Source: Marinobacter sp.
GTDB lineage: Bacteria; Pseudomonadota; Gammaproteobacteria; Pseudomonadales; Oleiphilaceae
Reading direction: 5' to 3'
Length of the DNA: 64,000 bases
Assembly (NCBI GenBank): GCA_022565395.1
Contig: JAIUMV010000012.1
Span: 61,543-125,542, forward strand
The position numbers were made by a program, and so were the translations under genes. This document shows, piece after piece, positions 44,971 through 54,989 of the stretch (position 1 is the stretch's first letter; every line of letters begins with the position of its first letter). The notes below the pieces were generated by a model. That model worked only from the letters and a program-made list of their open reading frames with translations, searched no databases and had not been told where the DNA came from.

Positions 44971-46119
44971 ATGAGTAAGTTTGGTGTAGTTCTCACCGGT
45001 GGCGGCGCACGAGCGGCTTACCAGGTGGGCGTTTTAAAAGCCATTTCAGACATGTATCCGGACTGGGACCACCCGTTTCAGGTCATCATCGGCACCTCCG
45101 CCGGCGCCATTAACGCTATGGCGCTGGCGGGCAACCAAGGGCTCTTCCGTCACAATATCGCGCACCTGACCAAAGTCTGGTCAGAGTTACATATGGATCA
45201 GGTATTCCGTGCCGACACCTTCGGCCTGATGCGCAACATGAGTTCCATTGCCCGCAAGATCCTGACCCGCCCCAGCGAAGGTGGCCCGGTTTCTTTTCTT
45301 AACAATGACCCCCTACGCACGCTGCTGAAACGGGAAATCAATTTCGACAACATCCGCACAGCCATCAAATCCGGTCAGATAGATGCTGTCGGCCTGAATG
45401 CCTGCGGCTATGCCAGCGGCCAGAATGTCTGCTTCTTTGAGGGCAAAGAGGGACTGGATAGCTGGACCCTCGGACAACGTGCCGGCAGCCGCTGCGAATT
45501 GGGCCTGGACCATATCATGGCGTCCTCGGCCATACCCACGCTCTTCCCGCCAGTCAAGATTCACCGGGAATACTTTGGCGACGGCGTTACCCGCCAGATG
45601 GCCCATATCAGCCCTGCTCTGCGGCTGGGCGCCAATAAGGTGCTGGTACTGGGTGTCAGCGCCAATGCCATGTGCCCGCCAGAACGCCCCGACCACCCGG
45701 ACATCCCCACCATGCCGCAGGTACTGGCCCATGTCTTCAATGGCATGTTTCTGGACACGCTGGACTACGACATTGATCGCCTCCGGCTGATCAACCAACT
45801 GCTGGCGCTGGTGCCGGAAGACAAGCTCAATGAAAGCAATCTGAACCTGGAGCGCGTGGATCTGTTGGAGATTTCCCCGTCAGAGCCCATTAACGACCTC
45901 GCCATGAAGTATGTGGATGGCCTGCCACTGGTACTGCGACGGCTGACCGGTGCCACACCCGGCGGCGCCAATGCCTCCGCCGCCAACCTGGCCAGCTACC
46001 TGCTGTTTGATCCACGCTTCTGCAAGGCGCTGATTACCCTGGGCTACCGTGACGGCCAAAGTCACGCCAATCAGATTGCGCGCTTCTTTGACCGGGACGA
46101 TAACAGCGCTAGCGGCTGA
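44971..46119 (+). CDS. Patatin-like phospholipase with DUF3734-like C-terminus
   Basis: A 382-residue protein. The patatin core opens with VVLTGGGARAAYQVGVL and has GTSAG (nucleophile Ser43) and a YFGDGVTRQ dyad region; instead of the usual DGG it has DGV. The C-terminal 120 residues (LDTLDYDIDRLRLINQLL...) match the DUF3734-type extension of bacterial patatins. AGAGGTG precedes ATG 44971, so the GTG at 44965 is not used. Confidence 0.88.
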   Translation: MSKFGVVLTGGGARAAYQVGVLKAISDMYPDWDHPFQVIIGTSAGAINAMALAGNQGLFRHNIAHLTKVWSELHMDQVFRADTFGLMRNMSSIARKILTRPSEGGPVSFLNNDPLRTLLKREINFDNIRTAIKSGQIDAVGLNACGYASGQNVCFFEGKEGLDSWTLGQRAGSRCELGLDHIMASSAIPTLFPPVKIHREYFGDGVTRQMAHISPALRLGANKVLVLGVSANAMCPPERPDHPDIPTMPQVLAHVFNGMFLDTLDYDIDRLRLINQLLALVPEDKLNESNLNLERVDLLEISPSEPINDLAMKYVDGLPLVLRRLTGATPGGANASAANLASYLLFDPRFCKALITLGYRDGQSHANQIARFFDRDDNSASG

Positions 46120-46127
46120 ATACACCG

Positions 46128-47111
46128 CTAGCGCTCATCATGCTCAAGGGTGATGTTGAGGCGTAAGCGAAAATCATCCTTGGGAACCGTCAGTGCAAGC
46201 AAATCTGACATTGGTACCTGGTCACCGCTCGCCTCATAGCTCAGTATCAATCGGTGTGGCTCAATGGTCGCGGCCATCCCAGGCTGCAGCGTTTGGCGCA
46301 ACAATGGATCATGCTGAGCCTCCTGCAATTGCTGGAAAAGGCCCTCTCGCATCTCCTGATTGTAATTGTCCAAGTAGGACTCACCAGTACCCTGACCATA
46401 ATCCATGCGCTCAAAAACCTCGCGATCCGGTACCGGATGCAGCCAGAACCTCAGCGAACCCGCTTCACAACAAGGGCTGCTGGACGTCTGGGTATGGCCG
46501 CCGGCGTTTTGCGTTATACGCTCCATCCCCTGCGGCTGGTAGGCCAGCTGGACCCGGGCGCTGAAGCCTTCACCGTGCAATGAGGGGCGCAGTTGATACA
46601 GCTCCAGCCGATTCAAACCACCCAATGCGGTTAGCTGTCGCGTCAATGAATAATCCGGGGAACGGCTGATCAGCACACTCTCCAACTTCAGCTCACCCTG
46701 GACCGGCACTTCAGCTTCATCCCCGGCGTACACAAAGACGTCTGTCTCCAGAAGCTCCTGAGCCTGCAGCACGGACTGGTTGTAGTCCGGCAACAAGGTG
46801 CGGAAATCCTCAGGTAACCAGACCCGCCACTCGCTGTGTGCATTAACCACAAAGTTGATCTCGGTACTGATATCTAACTGCTGATCGGCCTCAAAGGTCT
46901 GCCCTTGCCCTGCATTGATCAGGCCGATTTCAACACGCAGCGTCCCCAATCGCCACCCGGGTGCCGGCGAACCCTGCATGTCGCTAAACGAGTCGACAGC
47001 ATAGGTTTCAGGGGAAGACATTACAGACTCTGAGTTATCAGCGTCTGAACAACCCGCCAGCATAAAACTTCCGCATACACCTAACGTAACCAAGAAAACA
47101 CGCTTATTCAT
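46128..47111 (-). CDS. Hypothetical lipoprotein
   Basis: A 327-residue lipoprotein: signal MNKRVFLVTLGVCGSFMLAG then the lipobox cysteine at 21. The rest is beta-rich and acidic with no family I recognise; a CC pair occurs near residue 228. GGAGC precedes ATG 47111. The upstream gene on the same strand also encodes a lipoprotein, so the two may be functionally linked. Confidence 0.72.
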   Translation of the reverse strand: MNKRVFLVTLGVCGSFMLAGCSDADNSESVMSSPETYAVDSFSDMQGSPAPGWRLGTLRVEIGLINAGQGQTFEADQQLDISTEINFVVNAHSEWRVWLPEDFRTLLPDYNQSVLQAQELLETDVFVYAGDEAEVPVQGELKLESVLISRSPDYSLTRQLTALGGLNRLELYQLRPSLHGEGFSARVQLAYQPQGMERITQNAGGHTQTSSSPCCEAGSLRFWLHPVPDREVFERMDYGQGTGESYLDNYNQEMREGLFQQLQEAQHDPLLRQTLQPGMAATIEPHRLILSYEASGDQVPMSDLLALTVPKDDFRLRLNITLEHDER

Positions 47112-47141
47112 AACATGCTCCTTACCTACCCAGCCTGCAGC

Positions 47142-47167
47142 GCCCCCGGGCATCCCGGGGGCTTTTT
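47142..47167 (+). terminator. Strong hairpin oriented rightward
   Basis: Perfect stem GCCCCCGGG/CCCGGGGGC with CAT loop followed by TTTTT on the plus strand. Both flanking genes are on the minus strand, so the T-run is on the antisense side. Confidence 0.5.
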
Positions 47168-47174
47168 ATGGCAA

Positions 47175-48209
47175 TTAACGACGCTGTACGGAGAGTGTGT
47201 AGACGCCTGTACCACCACCGAGGCCGCTGGCCGTCAAGATATAGGTACCGGGTTTAAGGTGCTCAGCGATACGGGCATCCAGATTCACACCGCCGTCATC
47301 GTCTTCCACGTGAAAGCCGTCAGGGCCATCCAGTTCCAGATAGGAATCAAAGTTGGTGGAACGCATATCGATCTGGTACACGCCTTCCTCTTCGATGGTC
47401 AGGGTGTAAACGTCCGGCAGGGCGCGCATCAATGCGGTGATATTGGAGGATGCTGACAGCTCGCGGCTCTCGGTGATATCCATGGCTAACGGGGCAATTT
47501 CAAGGTGGTACATCCCCTCGGCCTCAGAGAAAGCCGTGGCGGTCAACTGGTATTCGCCGGGCTCAAAGCGGTCCGCAATGCGGGAGTTGGTTCCCTCTCC
47601 GCCGTCATCATCCACAGCCCGATAACCGTTGGGGCCATCCAGAATCAGCATGGCGTCAAAATCATCAGAGGTCATATCAAGCTGATAGAAACCTGCCTGC
47701 TCGATGGTAAAGGTATGCATGTTGGCAGGCTCGTACAGCCAGCCCTGCAAAGAACCCGGTACGCTCAGGGCGGCTGACGACTCAAGCTCAATCACACTGC
47801 TGCGAATGGCAAAGGGGCCAAAGGTGCGGGCATCCAGACCACTGACCGCAATGGTGTAACGACCGGCTTCGCTGGCACGGAAACGCAGAGGCGAGCCGAC
47901 CTGCAGCAGCATTGCCTCAGTGTCAAAAACAGACACGACGCCGTCAAAACGGCCATCAAATTTCACTTCCACCATGGCGCCGGCTTCCAGCGGCAGGCTG
48001 AACAACTCGTAACGGCTGCCGTCATTCACATTCAGCCGGCTCTGGCTTGTCAGTTCACCCCTGACCCGCTCGCCCGGCACCAGCGTGCCCGCGATGGGCG
48101 CAAGCCCCGCCGGCGCCTGTGCCGCCGGTGTCATGGACTGACAGCCCACCAGCAATGCCAACACTGCACCACCTACCGAAACCCGCATCCAAGAAGCGTT
48201 CTTACGCAT
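47175..48209 (-). CDS. Lipoprotein with repeated PPC-type domains
   Basis: A 344-residue lipoprotein: N-terminal signal ending LLVGC (lipobox cysteine near 23). Two copies of the bacterial pre-peptidase C-terminal (PPC) beta-sandwich are visible by their calcium-like signature, near residue 195 (LDGPNGYRAVDDDGGEGTNS) and near residue 298 (LDGPDGFHVEDDDGGVNLDA); each is followed by ITDRFEPGEY- or AEHLKPGTY-type endings. A third more divergent copy precedes them. PPC domains help folding or surface attachment of secreted proteins; here no enzyme domain is attached. Confidence 0.78.
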   Translation of the reverse strand: MRKNASWMRVSVGGAVLALLVGCQSMTPAAQAPAGLAPIAGTLVPGERVRGELTSQSRLNVNDGSRYELFSLPLEAGAMVEVKFDGRFDGVVSVFDTEAMLLQVGSPLRFRASEAGRYTIAVSGLDARTFGPFAIRSSVIELESSAALSVPGSLQGWLYEPANMHTFTIEQAGFYQLDMTSDDFDAMLILDGPNGYRAVDDDGGEGTNSRIADRFEPGEYQLTATAFSEAEGMYHLEIAPLAMDITESRELSASSNITALMRALPDVYTLTIEEEGVYQIDMRSTNFDSYLELDGPDGFHVEDDDGGVNLDARIAEHLKPGTYILTASGLGGGTGVYTLSVQRR

Positions 48210-48483
48210 AAAAGATCCTTTTACGTTTTTAGTGTTTCTCTATTCAAGTCCTGATCACCCGCGAACTGTCCGGCAGTGCTCAGCGGGCGTTCTATCATAG
48301 CGCCAACACGGGATAAATCAGCTGAAATTTAGTGTCCCGTTATCAACAACAGGTGCAATCCCACAATCAACACGGGGACGATAGACACACGCAGGGGGAA
48401 ACGATGCAGTCAGGTGCGGCCAACACCCTAAACGTCAGGTACTGGCCGCTGAGCCACTGGATTAAGAAGCTCATCGCAATGGT

Positions 48484-50160
48484 TCAAAGCTTGTCAGTAA
48501 CGGCACCCAAAGACGCAGAACTTACGGTTTTGGCAAACTTGGCCAGAACACCTCGCTTATAACGGGGTTCTCTCGGCGTCCAGTTTGCCTGTCGACGTGC
48601 AAGCTCCTCCGCTGATACTTTAAGCGACATCTCATTGGTATCAGCATCGATGGTGATTTCGTCGCCATCTTCAACCAAGGCAATCGGCCCGCCTTCAGCG
48701 GCCTCCGGTGTCACATGCCCTACCACAAAGCCATGACTGCCACCCGAAAAGCGCCCGTCAGTAATCAATGCGACATCGTTACCCAGACCACGTCCCATAA
48801 TGGCAGAAGTGGGGCTTAACATTTCACGCATGCCGGGGCCGCCTTTGGGCCCCTCATAGCGAATAACGACGACATCGCCAGCAGATACAGTGCCGTCCAG
48901 AATACGCTCCTGAGCCTCTTCCTCTGACTCAAAGCAACGAGCTTTACCGGTGAAACGGGTTCCTTCTTTACCCGTTATCTTTGCTACCGCGCCAGTAGGT
49001 GCGAGGTTGCCATAAAGGATCCGCAGGTGGCTATTTTTCTTAATCGGATTGTCAAAGCTCTTGATAATATCCTGACCCGATGGGTAAGGCTTAACATCAG
49101 CAAGATTTTCCGCAAGGGTCCGCCCGGTAACCGTGAGGCACCCCCCATGTAACAGCCCTTTATCAAGCAGCATCTTCATCAAGGGCTGTATACCGCCAAT
49201 GGCAACCAATTCAGACATCATGTATTTGCCGCTTGGACGCAAATCGGCCAATACGGGCACCCGCTCTCCAATGCGGGTAAAGTCATCCAGCGTCAACTCC
49301 ACATCCACGACATCCGCCATCGCCAGCAAGTGAAGCACGGCGTTTGTCGAACCGCCAAGCGCTATAACCACGGTAATGGCATTTTCGAACGCTTCACGGG
49401 TCATGATGTCACGCGGCGTTATGCCCTGGTCAATAAGATGCATGACAGCCTGGCCAGCGGCGTGACAGTCAATTCGCTTGGTATCTGATACCGCATTCTG
49501 GGCGGAGCTGTTGGGCAAGCTCATACCCAAGGCTTCTATAGCTGATGCCATCGTATTGGCGGTATACATACCACCGCAGGACCCCGGACCGGGGATGGCA
49601 GTTTCCTCAATCTGCCGCACTTCGATCAGCGACATATCACCTTTGGCGTGCGCACCCACAGCTTCAAAAACCGATACGATATCGGTGTGATTGGCGCCCG
49701 GTAATATCGTGCCCCCGTAGACAAAAACCGAAGGCCGGTTCAATCGCGCAATGCCCATAACACAGCCGGGCATGTTCTTATCGCAGCCACCAATGGCGAC
49801 GATGCCATCGAACCCCTCGCAGCCTGCCACCGTTTCAATGGAGTCCGCGATCACTTCCCGGGACACCAGCGAATATTTCATGCCTTCCGTACCATTGGCA
49901 ATGCCATCAGAAATCGTGATGGTATTAAAAATAACGCTTTTGCCCCCGGCAACATCAACACCTTTCCCCGCATCCTCTGCAAGGGTGTTGATGTGCATGT
50001 TGCAGGGGGTAACCATGCTCCAGGTAGAGGCAATTCCAACCTGAGGTTTCTTGAAGTCCTCATCAGTAAAGCCAACAGCGCGGAGCATCGCCCGGCTTGC
50101 TGATTTAGCCACACCATCAACCACCGGACTGGAGTAGCGGCGTTTTCTGTCAGTGCTCAT
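48484..50160 (-). CDS. ilvD: Dihydroxy-acid dehydratase
   Basis: A 558-residue Fe-S enzyme that converts 2,3-dihydroxyisovalerate (and the methylvalerate analogue) to the 2-oxo acids in valine, leucine and isoleucine synthesis. Cluster cysteines lie in [17 protein letters not shown] and [13 protein letters not shown]. The magnesium-binding aspartate segment and C-terminal [11 protein letters not shown] are intact. It is the short (about 560-residue) form. No other ilv gene is adjacent. Confidence 0.95.
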   Translation of the reverse strand: MSTDRKRRYSSPVVDGVAKSASRAMLRAVGFTDEDFKKPQVGIASTWSMVTPCNMHINTLAEDAGKGVDVAGGKSVIFNTITISDGIANGTEGMKYSLVSREVIADSIETVAGCEGFDGIVAIGGCDKNMPGCVMGIARLNRPSVFVYGGTILPGANHTDIVSVFEAVGAHAKGDMSLIEVRQIEETAIPGPGSCGGMYTANTMASAIEALGMSLPNSSAQNAVSDTKRIDCHAAGQAVMHLIDQGITPRDIMTREAFENAITVVIALGGSTNAVLHLLAMADVVDVELTLDDFTRIGERVPVLADLRPSGKYMMSELVAIGGIQPLMKMLLDKGLLHGGCLTVTGRTLAENLADVKPYPSGQDIIKSFDNPIKKNSHLRILYGNLAPTGAVAKITGKEGTRFTGKARCFESEEEAQERILDGTVSAGDVVVIRYEGPKGGPGMREMLSPTSAIMGRGLGNDVALITDGRFSGGSHGFVVGHVTPEAAEGGPIALVEDGDEITIDADTNEMSLKVSAEELARRQANWTPREPRYKRGVLAKFAKTVSSASLGAVTDKL

Positions 50161-50424
50161 GTTGGTCCCTTTTATTGGAATTGGTGCGTAAGTGGGTGTG
50201 TAAGTTGCCCCCGTTTATACACTCTTCATTGACCTCAAAAACAGCAGCTTTACTCGTTCTGAAAAGCAGGTAGCGCCGATCTGCGCGCGCAACTGTCATC
50301 ACTTACCCCGGCTATACCGGCTGTTGTATCGACATTGGACCTACCAATACCAGCACCCTCAGTGAGGCGACGATTAACGGTGTGAACCTACGAAGCACTC
50401 GCAGTACCCGGAACCGGCCTGGCT

Positions 50425-51294
50425 TCACTCCAAGGTCAGAAACACCGAATCATAAATGCGCCTAATAGCCAGTACACTCTCGTCATCATGCCAGCTTTCA
50501 ATAATCTCTCTGTAGCGAGACGTAGGTCGCTGCTCCCGTAGGACATCATCGATAGCCCGAATGACTCTGACGCCTGCTTCGGTATTCGGGCAGATTACCC
50601 GGCTGTAGGAAATGTCAGGCAGCTCTTCGATGGCCAGACCAATCAGCCGGGTACCCCGCCGAGCCGGTATAGCATCCTGCTCCAGCTCGCTGATGAAATG
50701 AGCCATGACCTGAGGGTACTCAATCAGGTAATCGATACGCTCAAACAGCAACATGCGAATGGCATTGGTCTCCGAGGTGTGCTGCTGCACATGGGGGGCT
50801 TGTTGGAGAGATTGATCGAGCACAGGCGTGTAAGAACGCCCCCGCATGACACTCGTACGCAGATCGGGGTTGTCGATAACAGATGCGAAGGAGACCGCCT
50901 CTGTGCTGCCGAAAAGTGAGCGTTTTTCCTCACGAATAAACAGCCTGTGAGGCAGCCTGATCACCACAGGCAAAGAGAACACAGCGAACTGCTCACGCTC
51001 TGCTGTTTTGCGGGCACCGATATAGCACCACAGGTTGCCGCTTTCAATTTCAAACATGATGCGTGTGAAGTTCGCCTCGACAACCTCATGGCGGTGCGCT
51101 GGCATACGTTCAATCAGCAAGTCGCGAATGCGATCCGCATACCCCTGATTCCGAAACTCGCCGTCACGAATGGTGGACGGCGGCCAGTCCTCCCAGCCCC
51201 AGGTGATGGTGTCGTCGGCATGACTGGCGGGGGAAAACAGAACAATAAAAAGGACTAGACCGATGAAACGAGTGGCAGCTGTTTGACTGGTCAT
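50425..51294 (-). CDS. Periplasmic solute-binding-like protein (TIGR02285-like)
   Basis: A 289-residue exported protein: signal peptide ending SHA (residue 26), then ITWGWEDWPPSTIRDGEF and a bilobed family-3-like fold. No transporter genes adjoin it. It is the second orphan binding protein of the window, sharing little with the one at 38902. Confidence 0.75.
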   Translation of the reverse strand: MTSQTAATRFIGLVLFIVLFSPASHADDTITWGWEDWPPSTIRDGEFRNQGYADRIRDLLIERMPAHRHEVVEANFTRIMFEIESGNLWCYIGARKTAEREQFAVFSLPVVIRLPHRLFIREEKRSLFGSTEAVSFASVIDNPDLRTSVMRGRSYTPVLDQSLQQAPHVQQHTSETNAIRMLLFERIDYLIEYPQVMAHFISELEQDAIPARRGTRLIGLAIEELPDISYSRVICPNTEAGVRVIRAIDDVLREQRPTSRYREIIESWHDDESVLAIRRIYDSVFLTLE

Positions 51295-51365
51295 GACGCG
51301 ATTACCCCACCTAACTTATTCAAGGGTTAGGATTCGCCGGACATGAGGACCGTCTAAGCTGCGCG

Positions 51366-51384
51366 CAGAAAACGCGAGACAGGC
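51366..51384 (-). repeat. Dispersed TGCCTGTCCC-type motif, variant
   Basis: Minus strand reads TGCCTGTCTCGCGTTTTCTG, a variant of the array junction motif, in a gene-free stretch of about 290 bases (51295-51584). Confidence 0.5.
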
Positions 51385-51584
51385 AAACATGCCGGTATCT
51401 GCAGTGCGTGCGGCAATCCCTTCAATGACCAGGCCAGTGGAGCAGCCTCGCCATTCCTCGTCGCAACCATGCTGAGCCTCGCGCTCTGTAGTGCCTGTTC
51501 ATTAAAACTACGACACTGGTTTTATCTTAGACCAATTACAGCGGATGCATTTAACATTCAATGACAACAAAGTACCGTCGCCTG

Positions 51585-51836
51585 TCAGCCCGGCTGCGGC
51601 ACTTCATCTACCATCCGGCACAGCGCCTCATAATCCGGGTAATTATCGACAGCTGCCTGCTGCTGGATGTAATGCTGCTTTAGCTCACTCAGCGCCTGCT
51701 CATAACATAACAGCAGTTCGATGTTATCACCGTCATCCTCGTCAGCACCCTTGTCCAAAGCGGCGTTCAACAGCCGCAGCTCGTGTTTTACGGCCTGTAT
51801 GGACATCATCAGCGTTGCTATGGATAGCTCACTCAT
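51585..51836 (-). CDS. Small helical hypothetical protein
   Basis: An 83-residue, acidic, fully alpha-helical protein (MSELSIATLMMSIQAVKHEL, then an acidic DEDDGDN turn). ATG 51836 has AAGG upstream. No family recognised. Confidence 0.55.
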   Translation of the reverse strand: MSELSIATLMMSIQAVKHELRLLNAALDKGADEDDGDNIELLLCYEQALSELKQHYIQQQAAVDNYPDYEALCRMVDEVPQPG

Positions 51837-52034
51837 ACACGTCAACCTTTTAAGCCATCAGCTCAATCTTTTGCTTCATGGTTCTCAAGCCGGGCGACAT
51901 TCCGCTTCAGCTCTCTGCATGGCGTGTAATAAGGGGAAAATCTGTGCCAGACCGAGTGAAAGGCTACCACGTGCGTTTCGGGATCGTGATCAAAAAATCC
52001 ATGGCTCCATGCGCCCTGGGATCTGTCCCGACCA

Positions 52035-52406
52035 TCACATGTTGAAGGTTGTCACAAGCTCTGTGCACAGCCCTTCGCCGTAGGTCGCTGCTACCCGAAT
52101 ATCCAGCCACTCAGTTGGCATATGGAAGTACCCGTTCACAAAATCACCATCCGCACTGACGGCGAGGGATAGAGACAACTCCATACCCTGCCCTGAACCT
52201 GTTTTTGCCATGGACATAATCAACGCCTGCAGCTCCATGCCATTAAAGCGTTGCGGCGCTCTAACCTGATACATGCCGAACCCCAAGCCCAAGTCCCTTT
52301 TAACGGTAACAGTGTCGTGCTCGATGGACGTAAGGTCCTTGCACTCGTCCGCATTAACACTGCCCACCATTGCGGCCAGAAACAAAACCGGTAGTTTTTT
52401 TATCAA
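52035..52406 (-). CDS. Small exported hypothetical protein
   Basis: A 123-residue protein with a signal peptide (ending VNA, residue 19) and two cysteines (ECKD and GLCTE) that could form a disulfide. It starts with TTG. Function unknown. Confidence 0.55.
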   Translation of the reverse strand: MIKKLPVLFLAAMVGSVNADECKDLTSIEHDTVTVKRDLGLGFGMYQVRAPQRFNGMELQALIMSMAKTGSGQGMELSLSLAVSADGDFVNGYFHMPTEWLDIRVAATYGEGLCTELVTTFNM

Positions 52407-52450
52407 GTGATCCGTTCCCGTAGATTAGAAATTATCGAGTGCCCTTTATC

Positions 52451-52464
52451 GAGTGCCTGTCCCA
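52451..52464 (+). repeat. Dispersed TGCCTGTCCC motif
   Basis: GAGTGCCTGTCCC preceded by two direct repeats of TATCGAGTGCC at 52434-52458. Confidence 0.5.
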
Positions 52465-52539
52465 CCCGATCTATCTCCCGACCTAACACCCCCCGCACGC
52501 ATTCACGTGCAGGGGAAGTGCCATTGCCCGGACAGCAAC

Positions 52540-53331
52540 TTACATTGCAGGCAATACAGCGATATCGATGATATTGCCAGGCAGGTTAGCAACCTCACCC
52601 AGCAAGGTAAGGGCGCCGGTATTCAGATCAAGCGTATGCAACGTGGTGCCGGTTAGCACGTAGGCAGTGTTGCCACCCTTGCCATCACTGGCGATATCCA
52701 TGGTGGCGTGCCCTAGGCTCTCGGAAAGCTCACCGATTGTCTTTTGTACGCCGTCATTTGGCGGGTCCTGCAACATCAGGTTGCCGCTGGCCAGATCAAT
52801 GTTGTAAAGGGCGGTCTTCTCGGCACCCGCATAGGAATTGGTATAGGCGCCCGTGAGAACATTAGGGCTATAGCCCGCGCGGTAACCGGCTTGTGCATAA
52901 GCAACCGTACCATCCTTGATAACATCACCGCTATCAACGTTGACACGGAAGTTGGTGCCATCGGCCGCCAACAGCCGCAGACGATCTGCCACAGGGTTGA
53001 AGTCCACCAGCGCCTGGCCGGTGCCCGGCAATGACAGCTTCAATTTGGCCCCGGCAGTCGCCTGCCCGCTGTTGAGATCCAGCGTATACAACTGATCTCC
53101 ACCACCCAGCCCATAGAGTTTACCGTCCGCCGGCCGCACATCGATACCACGCAGACCAGTGGCACCATCAACACTCATGCTGGCACTGACAGTCAGAGAC
53201 TCACTGTCAATCTTGTGTAATTTGCCATCCTCACCCAACGCAATCAGGGTAGCGGCGCTCACAGTACCAGCAGTCAGGGATATGGGCAGGGCCAGCGCAG
53301 TGGCCAGAACAATCTTATTGAAAGTGTTCAT
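52540..53331 (-). CDS. Exported DUF4394 protein
   Basis: A 263-residue protein: signal peptide ending VSA, then a beta-propeller-like repeat pattern (LIALGEDGKLHKIDSESL, LYTLDLNSGQ, LYNIDLASGNL, LHTLDLNTGAL) characteristic of DUF4394. Role unknown; likely periplasmic or secreted. Confidence 0.8.
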   Translation of the reverse strand: MNTFNKIVLATALALPISLTAGTVSAATLIALGEDGKLHKIDSESLTVSASMSVDGATGLRGIDVRPADGKLYGLGGGDQLYTLDLNSGQATAGAKLKLSLPGTGQALVDFNPVADRLRLLAADGTNFRVNVDSGDVIKDGTVAYAQAGYRAGYSPNVLTGAYTNSYAGAEKTALYNIDLASGNLMLQDPPNDGVQKTIGELSESLGHATMDIASDGKGGNTAYVLTGTTLHTLDLNTGALTLLGEVANLPGNIIDIAVLPAM

Positions 53332-53519
53332 CTATGTTTCCTCGTCAGCAATTGGCGATGGGCAAAGCCCATCCAGACAGGCGCGATTTGCACGGCACCT
53401 GTCAAGCTGTACTCGTGAGCATCACGTGCAGATGCAGCTGCAGGAAAACTTTCAATATTTTAAAGATACCTGTCCTCACCCGCCCTACTGATTGCCGTTG
53501 GGCGCCAGTCCTCGCTCTG

Positions 53520-53792
53520 TCAGGTAACGCACAGTAATAGATCTTCGGGCTTGGTTGCCCAGGGAGTTCGCCGCGAGTTGGTTGTAGACGTGATTGGCAA
53601 ATGAGCCAGTAAGCTCACCAGCAGGAGGTGCAGCCCGATAGTGGTCCAAAGCGCAGAACCTAGCATGCCATGCAAGCTCTTGGTCGGATCGCGTAACGCG
53701 CCAATCACCAACACAAAAGGAATCGCCGCGAGCAGCAAGGCTGTCACGACAAGGACCACATGCCTGAAACCGCTAACAGCCATGCTCATCAA
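53520..53792 (-). CDS. Small two-helix membrane protein, putative
   Basis: A 90-residue ORF with two hydrophobic helices (about 10-30 and 44-65). It overlaps the end of the reductase gene by 20 bases on the same strand. No family known; support is mainly the hydrophobic pattern and position. Confidence 0.45.
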   Translation of the reverse strand: MMSMAVSGFRHVVLVVTALLLAAIPFVLVIGALRDPTKSLHGMLGSALWTTIGLHLLLVSLLAHLPITSTTNSRRTPWATKPEDLLLCVT

Positions 53793-54738
53793 CCAACCGA
53801 ATCACCACCTTACCGCGACAACGTCCACTGCGGCTGCGCTGATACGCCTGCTCACTGTCCGCCAGCCCAAACTCGCTGTCGATAATCGGCCCGAGTGTGC
53901 CGCTATCCACCATCGCGGCAAGCGCCTCAAGGTCGGCCCGCCAGGACTCCACAACAACTGTGGTCGCATTGCGACCCACCAGCCGATACAGTGGCGTGAA
54001 GAACATCGAACGAAGGTCACCGCCGGTGGAAACGAACCAGCCGTTTGCAGCCATCATCGCCGCACAGGTGTTCGGTGACTCGTAGGAGGTCACATCGAAC
54101 ACCAGGTCGAAAGGCCCGGCGGTATCCCGGTAATCGCCCAAGGTATAATCGATCACGTCATCCGCGCCCAGCTGCCGGACAAACTGCACATTCTTGCCAC
54201 TGCAGACGCCGGTCACATGACACCCCATGATTTTGGCAATCTGGACGGCAAAGGTGCCGACGCCACCGGAAGCTCCGATGATCAGCACCCTGCTGCCGGC
54301 GCTCGCCTTACCCTTGCGCAACCCCTGCAGCGCTGTCTGCGCGGCCAACGGCATGGCGGCCGCCTGAGCAAAGGACAAGGACACCGGCATCCGGGCGATC
54401 CGCTTCTGATTGATCAGCGTCTGCTCCGCCAGCGACGCGGTACGCAGCCGCATATCCATACCATAAACCCGGTCACCGACAGCAAAATCCGTGACCTTGC
54501 TACCCACGGCAAGCACCGTGCCCGCCAGATCATCACCGAACAGCGGCGGCAGGCGTTTCACCAGCAGCGGCGAAGCGGCCATGGCAATGTGGTAATTCAG
54601 CTTCCAGTCTTTCGGGTTTACCGAGGCAGCATGGACCTTCACCAACACATCATTTGGCCCCGGCTTACCCGGCGCCGGTTTGTCTTGAACGGTCAGCCGG
54701 GACTGAAACCCCCACCCGCTTGTGAGAACGGCCTTCAT
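53773..54738 (-). CDS. NAD(P)-dependent MDR oxidoreductase (quinone-reductase-like)
   Basis: A 321-residue zinc-independent medium-chain dehydrogenase/reductase. VHAASVNPKDWKLN near the N-terminus and the cofactor motif VLIIGASGGVGTFAVQIAK (about 147-165) are typical. It probably reduces quinones or enones. Stop overlaps the small membrane-protein ORF. Confidence 0.87.
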   Translation of the reverse strand: MKAVLTSGWGFQSRLTVQDKPAPGKPGPNDVLVKVHAASVNPKDWKLNYHIAMAASPLLVKRLPPLFGDDLAGTVLAVGSKVTDFAVGDRVYGMDMRLRTASLAEQTLINQKRIARMPVSLSFAQAAAMPLAAQTALQGLRKGKASAGSRVLIIGASGGVGTFAVQIAKIMGCHVTGVCSGKNVQFVRQLGADDVIDYTLGDYRDTAGPFDLVFDVTSYESPNTCAAMMAANGWFVSTGGDLRSMFFTPLYRLVGRNATTVVVESWRADLEALAAMVDSGTLGPIIDSEFGLADSEQAYQRSRSGRCRGKVVIRLVDEHGC

Positions 54739-54989
54739 ACATCAATTCCTTATTTGTTTTTTTACGGCGTACGGCCTGAGCACAGCGCGTTAGCGATGCC
54801 CATTCCCAGCGACGGCAGTCGCCTTCTGTACCGATGCATGATAGACCTTAAACGGGGTCAAGGGCAGCTTGGCCGAGGAAGCCAAATTGTGGCGACAAAA
54901 GGAAAAGGCTTTCCCTTTCTAATGGTATTTCTATTGCTGTCTACAACAAAGCCAGATAGCCAACATAACAATCCCCGGGAGCAGTCGTT

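Noticed and set aside
48332..48562. Small plus-strand gene upstream of ilvD end
   Set aside because: No ribosome site or family features, and its 3' part overlaps ilvD on the other strand.
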